A stretch of DNA of 8,049 nucleotides from assembly GCA_025362255.1 (NCBI GenBank), contig JANYGY010000200.1, positions 1 to 8,049 of the forward strand, in the 5' to 3' direction. The stretch comes from Planctomycetales bacterium (lineage in GTDB: Bacteria; Planctomycetota; UBA11346). The notes below the pieces were generated by a model. It was not told the origin of the DNA, made no database searches, and saw only the letters and a list, made by a program, of their open reading frames with translations. Positions 1 through 5,147 of the stretch are shown here, piece by piece (the stretch's first letter is position 1; each line of letters starts with the position of its first letter). The position numbers were made by a program, and so were the translations under genes.

Positions 1-93
1 GAAGAGCTGCTGATCGAGCGCGAAACGAAAATGGCCGGCACCCCCGCCCCCAGCACTAACAGCAAACCCCTCGCCTGGGGCACCTGGACCTGA
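1..93 (+). CDS. C-terminal end of an unidentified plus-strand protein (partial)
   Basis: Frame 1 of the plus strand is open from the window edge to a TGA at 91-93 and gives 30 residues, beginning EELLIERETKMAG and ending AWGTWT. The other two plus frames hit stops within this stretch. Third codon positions are mostly G or C, as in the clear genes of the window, which supports real coding. The start and most of the gene lie outside the window, so the product cannot be named. The tail is Pro/Thr/Ser-rich and polar, as disordered C-termini often are. It converges on groES, whose terminator lies 117 bp further on. It could also be a chance open frame, since only 93 bases are visible. Confidence 0.5.
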   Translation, partial: EELLIERETKMAGTPAPSTNSKPLAWGTWT

Positions 94-209
94 ATCGTGT
101 GGCTGTTTCTCGCCGGGCCCGGTGCCTTCCTGGGGACCACCAGCCAAGTGCCCTGGCATCCGGGTATCCAGACTGGGCCTTGCGGGAAATTGAGGAGATC
201 CGTTCATTG

Positions 210-252
210 CACAGAAAATAAACGAGGCCCCGGCGCATGTGCGCCAGGGCCC
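210..252 (-). terminator. Intrinsic terminator after groES
   Basis: Read on the minus strand, an 11-bp stem (arms 241-251 and 226-236, 4-base loop) is followed by the T-rich run TCGTTTATTTTCTG (225 down to 212). The one non-Watson-Crick position, 231 with 246, is a G-U pair in the minus-strand RNA but a C-A mismatch in a plus-strand RNA. There is no T-run on the plus-strand side. The signal is therefore oriented for the dnaK-groES transcript and does not appear to serve the plus-strand gene ending at 93. It leaves a 3' untranslated region of about 85 bases after the groES stop codon. Confidence 0.85.
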
Positions 253-336
253 AACTTAGGCAGCACGTGTCCATGGTCGCCCAATATGGCGCCACTCCGG
301 CTACAAGGTTCAACCAGAAACACGCAGTCGAGTAGA

Positions 337-633
337 TCAGGAGATAACAGCGAAGACGTCGGACTCTTCCATGACCAAGTACTCAACACCACCGACGGTG
401 ACTTCGGTGCCGGCGTAGGACGAGAACAGCACGCGGTCGCCCGACTTGAGCTGCATCTTCTGGCGCTTGCCGTCTTCCATCATCTTGCCGTTGCCGACCG
501 CGATGACGCTGCCTTCTTTCGGCTTATCCTTGGCATTTTCAGGCAGCACGATGCCGCCCTTGGAAATGTCGGCAGCGCTTGCGCGTTGGACGATGACGTG
601 AGAGCCGAGGGGCTTCGGGGCATTCTTGCTCAT
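337..633 (-). CDS. groES: Co-chaperonin GroES (Hsp10)
   Basis: The 98-residue product has the normal length of GroES, the heptameric lid that closes the GroEL folding chamber in the cytoplasm. Visible family features are the N-terminal PLGSHVIVQR strand, the mobile loop with GGIVLPE at about residues 26-32 (the IVL tripeptide contacts GroEL), the KPKEGSVIAVGNGK segment at about 37-50, and SGDRVLFSSYAGTEV followed by a C-terminal strand containing YLVMEESDVFAVI. The ATG at 633 has a good ribosome binding site, AAAGGA, about 5 bases upstream (639-644). The gene lies 56 bp behind dnaK on the same strand with no terminator visible between them, so cotranscription is likely. A strong terminator follows. 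groEL, the usual partner immediately downstream of groES, is not here and must lie elsewhere in the genome. Identification is secure from sequence. Confidence 0.97.
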   Translation of the reverse strand: MSKNAPKPLGSHVIVQRASAADISKGGIVLPENAKDKPKEGSVIAVGNGKMMEDGKRQKMQLKSGDRVLFSSYAGTEVTVGGVEYLVMEESDVFAVIS

Positions 634-664
634 GGAGATCCTTTGGGATTCGAGGTGGTTGGGA
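634..664 (-). promoter_or_regulatory. groES leader: ribosome binding site and shared TCCCAACCAC element
   Basis: On the minus strand the leader carries AAAGGA about 5 bases before the ATG. Further upstream is the 10-mer TCCCAACCAC (complement of 655-664), 21 bases before the start codon. The same 10-mer stands 19 bases before the dnaK start, again followed by CAAAGG. The ribosome binding site is clear; the role of the 10-mer is unknown. Confidence 0.6.
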
Positions 665-689
665 GGAGATTGGGATGCGTGAAGTGACG

Positions 690-2621
690 TTACTTTTCGA
701 CCGTGAAATCAGCGTCTTTGATGTTGTCGTCGCCGCCTTGGCCGCCGGCGCCGCCACCTTGTGGGCCAGCGCCGGCGTTGCCACCAGCCGCACCGGCAGC
801 GGCTGCCTGCTGGGCAGCGCCAGCAGATTCGTAGACCCGCTTGCCGAACGCCTGGGCAGTGGTCTGGAGTTTTTCGGTCGCGGCCTCGATCGCCGCCAGG
901 TCTTCACCGCTGCGCGCCGCTTCGACGACGCCGATGGCGCTTTCGATGTCGGCTTTTTCCGAGCCTTCGAGTTTGGACTCGTGCTCTTTGATCATGTCGC
1001 GCATCTGATGGGTCAGCTGCTCGGCGGTGTTCTTGGCCTTGGCCAGGGCTTCTTTCTTCTGATCTGATTCAGCGTTGGCCGCGGCTTCCTGGACCATGCG
1101 CTCGACTTCTTCCTTCGACAGGCCAGACGATCCCTGGACGCTGATCTTCTGCTCTTTGCCGGTCGCCTTGTCCTTGGCTTTGACTTCAAGGATGCCGTTG
1201 GCGTCGATGTTGAATGAGACCTCGACCTGGGGCGTGCCACGGGGCGCGGCGGGAATGCCGGACAAGCGGAATTCGCCGAGCAGGCGATTGTCCTTGGCCA
1301 TTTTCCGTTCGCCCTGGAACGCCTTGATGTCGACCGCGTCCTGATTGTTGGCAGCGGTCGAAAAGACCTGCGATTTCGACGTCGGAATGGTCGTATTGCG
1401 TTCGATCATCACGGTCAGGATTCCGCCCTCGGTTTCGATCCCGAGCGACAGCGGCGTGACATCCAGCAGCAGCACGTCTTTGACTTCGCCGGTCAGCACG
1501 CCGCCCTGAACCGCCGCGCCGATCGCGACGACCTCGTCGGGATTGACGTCCATCTTGGGCTGCTTGCCGAAGATTTCTTTGGCGATCGCTTGCGCGCTGG
1601 GCATGCGCGTCGAGCCGCCGACCAGGACGATCTCATCGATGTCGGTGATGCTGAGCTTGGCGTCCTTGAGGCAGTCCTGGCACGGCTTGCGGCAGCGCTC
1701 GATCAGGGCCTTGGTGGTCTGCTCGAAAGTGGCGCGCGAAATGGTCGCGTTGAGATGCTTGGGCTGGCCGTTGACCATCGTGATGAAGGGCAGCGAGACC
1801 TGTGCGGTGGTCGTCTGGGACAGCGATTTCTTGGCGCTTTCGGCAGCTTCCTTCAAACGCTGCAGGGCCATCTTGTCCTGCCGCAGATCGACGCCGCCCG
1901 ATTCCTTCTGGAAGTTGTCGGCGAGATAATTGATCAGCGCGTCATCGAAATCGTCGCCGCCGAGATGGGTATCGCCGTTGGTCGCGAGCACTTCGACGAC
2001 GCCGTCACCGACTTCGAGGATCGACACGTCGAAGGTGCCGCCGCCGAGATCGAAGATCGCGATCTTTCCGCTCTTGCCCTTGTCCATGTGATAGGCGAGG
2101 GCGGCGGCGGTCGGCTCGTTGATGATCCGGCGGACTTCGAGGCCCGCGATCTTGCCGGCATCCTTGGTCGCTTGGCGCTGGGCGTCATTGAAGTACGCGG
2201 GCACGGTGATCACCGCTTCGGTTACCGTCTCGCCGAGATAATCCTCGGCCGCCTTCTTGAGGAATTGGAGGACCATCGCCGAGACTTCGGGCGGGGTGTA
2301 CTGCTTGCCGCGGATGTCGACTTTGACCAGTTCGGTGGCCGCGCCGACGACCTTGTAGGGCACCAGCTTTTCTTCGCTGCCGACTTCGTTGTGCCGCCGA
2401 CCCATGAAGCGCTTGATCGAATAGACCGTGTTTTCGGGGTTGGTGATCGCTTGGTTGCGAGCCATCTGGCCGACCAGGCGATCGCCGTTTTCAGCGAAGC
2501 CGACCACCGACGGGGTGGTGCGCACGCCTTCCTGATTGGCGATGACGACGGCCTCGCCGCCCTCCATCACCGAGACGCATGAATTGGTGGTACCGAGATC
2601 GATGCCGATGATTTTAGCCAT
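690..2621 (-). CDS. dnaK: Molecular chaperone DnaK (Hsp70)
   Basis: This complete 643-residue Hsp70 is close to the usual 638. DnaK is the cytoplasmic ATP-driven chaperone that works with DnaJ and GrpE. Visible in order are the phosphate-1 motif IGIDLGTTNS (residues 5-14), the catalytic lysine K70, VPAYFNDAQRQATKDAG (140-156), NEPTAAALAY (168-177), the phosphate-2 motif DLGGGTFD (191-198) with T196, the adenosine motif VLVGGSTRMP (332-341), the interdomain linker DVLLLDV (382-388), the substrate-binding domain and a helical lid. The protein ends in a Gly/Ala-rich spacer and a short acidic tail, DDNIKDADFTVEK. The ATG at 2621 is set by AAAGG with 9-base spacing and by the conserved MAKIIGIDLG start. 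The segment GRRHNEVGSEEKLVPY (74-89) resembles PVC-group sequences as I recall them. dnaJ and grpE are not adjacent: a response regulator lies 48 bp upstream and groES 56 bp downstream. Confidence 0.99.
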   Translation of the reverse strand: MAKIIGIDLGTTNSCVSVMEGGEAVVIANQEGVRTTPSVVGFAENGDRLVGQMARNQAITNPENTVYSIKRFMGRRHNEVGSEEKLVPYKVVGAATELVKVDIRGKQYTPPEVSAMVLQFLKKAAEDYLGETVTEAVITVPAYFNDAQRQATKDAGKIAGLEVRRIINEPTAAALAYHMDKGKSGKIAIFDLGGGTFDVSILEVGDGVVEVLATNGDTHLGGDDFDDALINYLADNFQKESGGVDLRQDKMALQRLKEAAESAKKSLSQTTTAQVSLPFITMVNGQPKHLNATISRATFEQTTKALIERCRKPCQDCLKDAKLSITDIDEIVLVGGSTRMPSAQAIAKEIFGKQPKMDVNPDEVVAIGAAVQGGVLTGEVKDVLLLDVTPLSLGIETEGGILTVMIERNTTIPTSKSQVFSTAANNQDAVDIKAFQGERKMAKDNRLLGEFRLSGIPAAPRGTPQVEVSFNIDANGILEVKAKDKATGKEQKISVQGSSGLSKEEVERMVQEAAANAESDQKKEALAKAKNTAEQLTHQMRDMIKEHESKLEGSEKADIESAIGVVEAARSGEDLAAIEAATEKLQTTAQAFGKRVYESAGAAQQAAAAGAAGGNAGAGPQGGGAGGQGGDDNIKDADFTVEK

Positions 2622-2650
2622 GATGTAATGCCTTTGAAAAGTGGTTGGGA
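2622..2650 (-). promoter_or_regulatory. dnaK leader: ribosome binding site and shared TCCCAACCAC element
   Basis: The minus strand shows CAAAGG (2631-2636) as ribosome binding site, 9 bases from the ATG. Just upstream is TCCCAACCAC (complement of 2641-2650), identical to the element before groES. No CIRCE inverted repeat (TTAGCACTC-N9-GAGTGCTAA) and no convincing -35/-10 pair can be seen in the 48 bp between the response-regulator stop and dnaK. A dnaK promoter, if separate, would have to overlap the preceding gene. Confidence 0.55.
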
Positions 2651-2669
2651 AATCGGAGTTAAAAACAGA

Positions 2670-3047
2670 TTAGGTGAAAATCGCGGTGACGACCGCATTG
2701 AGTTCCGCCACCCGCACCGGCTTGGCGAGCAGGGTCACCGCTCCTGCACGGCGCGCTTCGCGACCGAGATCAGCGTTGGCCCGCGCGCTCATCAGCACCG
2801 TCGGCATCACTGATGACGGTTCGCCATGCTGCTGATCACGCGCCCACGCCAGCAACTGGAAGCCGGTCATGTCGGGCATGTCGATGTCGGACAGCAGCAG
2901 ATCGAAACGCCCATGACTGAGTTCGGCGATCGCCTGACTGCCGCAGCCGACCACCGTGGTCTGCCAACCGAAGCCAGCCAACACCTCGCCCAGTGAATCG
3001 CGCAGGTGGCGATCATCATCAGCAATAAGGATATGACGGAGGGACAT
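2670..3047 (-). CDS. Stand-alone response regulator receiver protein
   Basis: The 125-residue product is a single CheY-like receiver domain with no output domain. Acidic-pocket residues are D10-D12 in ILIADDDRHLRDSL. The phosphoacceptor is D54 in LLLSDIDMPDMTG. The switch Ser is S87 in VLMSARA, and the conserved lysine is K109 in LLAKPVR. All key residues are present, so it should accept phosphate from a histidine kinase, and signalling would be through protein contact. The ATG at 3047 begins directly before the first beta strand (MSLRHILIADDD). No good Shine-Dalgarno sequence precedes it. Upstream on the same strand is a PP2C-type phosphatase gene, and 48 bp downstream is dnaK. No histidine kinase is in the window, so the phosphodonor is unknown. 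A role with the neighbouring phosphatase is an inference from adjacency only. Confidence 0.93.
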   Translation of the reverse strand: MSLRHILIADDDRHLRDSLGEVLAGFGWQTTVVGCGSQAIAELSHGRFDLLLSDIDMPDMTGFQLLAWARDQQHGEPSSVMPTVLMSARANADLGREARRAGAVTLLAKPVRVAELNAVVTAIFT

Positions 3048-3107
3048 GGTGGCTGGTCGGCTGGGTATGCCTGAGACAAAGCACCGTGCATGCCAAACCG
3101 TCGACGC

Positions 3108-3151
3108 AAAAACCGTTGTCGTTCAATGACTTATCACCACCGAGACAACGG
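3108..3151 (-). terminator. Probable intrinsic terminator after the phosphatase gene
   Basis: On the minus strand, an 8-bp perfect inverted repeat (CCGTTGTC at 3151-3144 and GACAACGG at 3120-3113) is followed at once by TTTTT (3112-3108). The loop of 23 bases is longer than typical, which lowers confidence. It begins 17 bp past the phosphatase stop codon and ends 60 bp before the response-regulator start. It would separate the two transcripts at least partly, or act as an attenuator. Confidence 0.5.
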
Positions 3152-3168
3152 ACAGGCGGACTCTCAGG

Positions 3169-4692
3169 TCAAATTGACTCATCTGGGGTCAGCCGGGCGA
3201 CCAGCACCGTCAGGTCGTCATCGACCGGCAAACCGATGAATGAGCGACAATCGCGGACCACTCCATCGGCGATTTCCTGCGGCGTCTCACCGTCGCTGTG
3301 CGCCAGCACGCTGCCCATCCAGCGGGCTTCGCCCCATTCGCGATCCTGGCTGTCGACAGCCTCAAGCAGGCCGTCGGTGGTCTGCACCAGGACGTCGCCG
3401 AGTTCAAGGTCGACGATCACCGGCCGCAGCATGCGGGTGAGGGTCTCGCGATCGCTGAGGCCCAACGCCATGCCCGAACGGCCGACCCGACGCAGCGGAA
3501 ATTCACGGCGCAGATTGGTCAGCACCGCCGGGTGGTGGCCGGCGCACACGGCCGTCATGGTCAGTTCGTTGGGATCGATCACCGCGAGAAACAGCGAGAT
3601 GAATTGGCCAGGCAGCAGATCTTCGCGCAACTCGTCATTGCACGCCAGCACGATGGCCACCGGGTCGCTCTCGGCGCGCAGGACGAAGCGCAGGGTCTTC
3701 AGCGCGGATGCCACCACCAGCGCGGCCTGCACGCCATGGCCGCTGACGTCGCCCAGGACCAGCAGCATCTTGCCGCCATCGATCACCGAGGCGTGATAGA
3801 AATCGCCGCTGACCCCGGCGCGCGGTGCGAAGTGCACGCCCAAGGCGATATCGGCATGGCTCGGCAATTCGGTCATCGAGCGCGCTTGGACCCGCCGCGC
3901 CTGGCTCAGATCTTCGGTGCCGGGGCGGTGGCTGGGGTCGAACGGCAGGGCCTCGCGGTCGCCATCTTCATGTCCATGGTCGGCCGCGAACTTGTCGGCT
4001 TCTTCGGTCCCGATCTCGTCGGTGACCAAGCGCACGACTTCGCTGGTGTCGGTATGGTCGTCGGACGCCGATTCTGCGCTCTGCATCTGCGCATAGCGGC
4101 GCAGGATCTCTTCTTGCGGGAGCATGACGCCGCGCAGCGCCGGCGGGCAGATCGACAGTACTTCGGCCATCGCGGTGATCGTGTGCGGGGTCAACGCCCC
4201 GTCTTCGAGCAGCACGCTGGGTTCGAGATCGCCGCTGTAGGGATTGAGCCAGCCGCGACCCTGGCGCGAGAACAGGCGGAGACGCGGTTCGCTGGCCAAG
4301 CGGTTGGAGATGTCGTGCCGCCAGCGTTCGACGTTGATCCGTTCAGCCGACAAGGGCGCCAGATTGCGCCACACTCCCGAATGTTCGAGGTATTGGCGCG
4401 CGGCGGCCAAGCGACCGCCGCCGGCAGGCACCGCGCGGCCGGTAAAAGGGCAGATCCAGCAGGTGCGGTCGGCGGTCATCACCTGGAACAGCGGATCACT
4501 GACCAGACGTTCGAGCAGCTGGCCCGGCAATTCACCCGCGTAACTCGGGGCGACGGCGGCCATTGGTGACAGCGGCGGGGCTTCTGCGCGGGGCGACCGC
4601 TCACGCAGGATCCAGCTGGTCGTGGATTTGTTCGCCGGCCGCGACGTGCGCGAAGAGGCTGACGAATTCGAAGTGCGGCGGCGGGCATCCAT
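3169..4692 (-). CDS. SpoIIE-type PP2C serine/threonine phosphatase with duplicated N-terminal motif
   Basis: The 507-residue protein ends in a PPM/SpoIIE phosphatase domain, about 280-501. Metal-binding and core motifs are GVSGDFY (D297), VLGDVSGHGVQAAL (D315), a GHHPAVL strand, MALGLSD, LVQTTDGLLEA (D440) and DDDLTVLVAR (D492/D493). Such enzymes remove phosphate from Ser/Thr, classically from STAS-domain anti-sigma antagonists in partner-switching circuits. Residues 1-45 are Ser/Arg/Pro-rich and probably disordered. Residues 55-190 hold an unrecognised region with two copies of W-[IL]-x-P-[FY]-[TS]-G-x3-P (79-89 and 148-158), the first led by a single C-x-x-C pair. About 205-265 is an acidic, low-complexity linker. 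No transmembrane segment is visible. The ATG at 4692 has only a weak GAGAG upstream; M44 is an alternative start. No STAS protein or anti-sigma kinase is adjacent; a receiver protein follows after a likely terminator. Confidence 0.9.
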   Translation of the reverse strand: MDARRRTSNSSASSRTSRPANKSTTSWILRERSPRAEAPPLSPMAAVAPSYAGELPGQLLERLVSDPLFQVMTADRTCWICPFTGRAVPAGGGRLAAARQYLEHSGVWRNLAPLSAERINVERWRHDISNRLASEPRLRLFSRQGRGWLNPYSGDLEPSVLLEDGALTPHTITAMAEVLSICPPALRGVMLPQEEILRRYAQMQSAESASDDHTDTSEVVRLVTDEIGTEEADKFAADHGHEDGDREALPFDPSHRPGTEDLSQARRVQARSMTELPSHADIALGVHFAPRAGVSGDFYHASVIDGGKMLLVLGDVSGHGVQAALVVASALKTLRFVLRAESDPVAIVLACNDELREDLLPGQFISLFLAVIDPNELTMTAVCAGHHPAVLTNLRREFPLRRVGRSGMALGLSDRETLTRMLRPVIVDLELGDVLVQTTDGLLEAVDSQDREWGEARWMGSVLAHSDGETPQEIADGVVRDCRSFIGLPVDDDLTVLVARLTPDESI

Positions 4693-4713
4693 AAGGCTCT
4701 CGTGATCCTGAGG

Positions 4714-4730
4714 GGCGCCGGCCCGGCGCC
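4714..4730 (-). other. GC-rich hairpin in the phosphatase leader
   Basis: GGCGCC at 4714-4719 and GGCGCC at 4725-4730 can pair as a 6-bp all-GC stem around a 5-base loop, 21 bp upstream of the phosphatase start. No T-run follows on either strand, so it is not an intrinsic terminator. It lies in the 101 bp between the MazG-like gene and the phosphatase gene, where no convincing promoter can be seen. In a GC-rich genome a hairpin of this size may be chance. Confidence 0.35.
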
Positions 4731-4793
4731 AACAGGTCGGCAGTGATTAGCGCTGCGGCACTTTCCTACAATGAGCACCGCGCATCAATTCTT

Positions 4794-5147
4794 TCACTGT
4801 TCGGTGTACTTGCGGTTTGAACCCTTGAAGCCCTCGACGGGGTATTTGAGCCGCGCCGCCGCCAATTTCCGGGCAAACGCCGCGGTCAGATCGACTCCAC
4901 TGCGGTCTGCCAGGCGGATCAGCAAGGTGAACACATCGGCGATCTCATCGTCCCAGGCTTGGCGTTTGTCGGCCGGAATGGCCGGGTCGGCGTCGCCTTG
5001 CCAGCGCACGATGTCGGCGGCCTCGCCCAGTTCGCTGAGCACGGCCAACAGCAGATTGCGTGGACTATGGAATTGCTGCCAGTCGCGCTCGTCGGCGAAC
5101 GCCTGGACCTCAGCCCGGATCGATTCCAGGCAGCGGGGGGTAAACAT
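4794..5147 (-). CDS. MazG-like nucleotide pyrophosphohydrolase
   Basis: The 117-residue product has the all-alpha NTP pyrophosphohydrolase signature of the MazG-like / RS21-C6 (dCTPase, DCTPP1) group. An FADERDWQQFHSPRNLLLAV stretch (17-36) precedes the Mg-binding pattern E39-x-x-E42 in SELGEAAD. E68-x-x-D71 follows in DEIADVFTLLIRLAD. The C-terminal part ends in AARLKYPVEGFKG. Family members hydrolyse NTPs or dNTPs to monophosphate and pyrophosphate and are thought to clear non-canonical nucleotides; the substrate here cannot be read from sequence. The length fits the short single-domain type, not full-length tandem MazG. The ATG at 5147 directly abuts the TAG of the upstream gene (TAGATG), so translation is probably coupled, and no strong ribosome binding site of its own is present. 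Expression therefore likely follows the transglutaminase-like gene. Confidence 0.92.
   Translation of the reverse strand: MFTPRCLESIRAEVQAFADERDWQQFHSPRNLLLAVLSELGEAADIVRWQGDADPAIPADKRQAWDDEIADVFTLLIRLADRSGVDLTAAFARKLAAARLKYPVEGFKGSNRKYTEQ

Noticed and set aside
113..122. Perfect palindrome CCGGGCCCGG just after the plus-strand stop codon
   Set aside because: It has no room for a loop and no T-run, and such short GC palindromes are expected in GC-rich DNA.
97..687. Plus-strand open frame of 196 codons across the region downstream of groES
   Set aside because: Its second half is antisense to groES and its first half crosses the terminator hairpin. The composition is not gene-like and there is no ribosome binding site.
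721..830. GC-rich, repetitive-looking stretch
   Set aside because: It encodes the Gly/Ala-rich C-terminal spacer of DnaK, normal for the family, and is not a separate repeat element.
1590..2582. Long plus-strand open frame (330 codons) opposite dnaK
   Set aside because: It is a shadow of the GC-rich codon pattern of dnaK. Long open frames antisense to dnaK are a known artefact, once misread as a glutamate dehydrogenase. The translation shows no coherent fold.
2622..2669. Searched for CIRCE, sigma-32-type or other heat-shock promoter signals before dnaK
   Set aside because: No 9-bp inverted repeat of the CIRCE type and no CTTGAA / CCCCAT-like pair could be seen, so no heat-shock operator is annotated.
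2676..2696. Small hairpin GCGGT-CGTC-ACCGC followed by ATTTTC on the minus strand at the 3' end of the response-regulator gene
   Set aside because: The stem is only 5-6 bp, lies inside the coding region and has four T residues. It is too weak to call a terminator before dnaK, although weak attenuation cannot be excluded.
3298..4569. Long plus-strand open frame (423 codons) opposite the phosphatase gene
   Set aside because: The sense strand has complete PP2C motifs. The antisense product is rich in His, Gln, Arg and Ala without any motif, as expected from a mirror frame of high-GC3 coding DNA.
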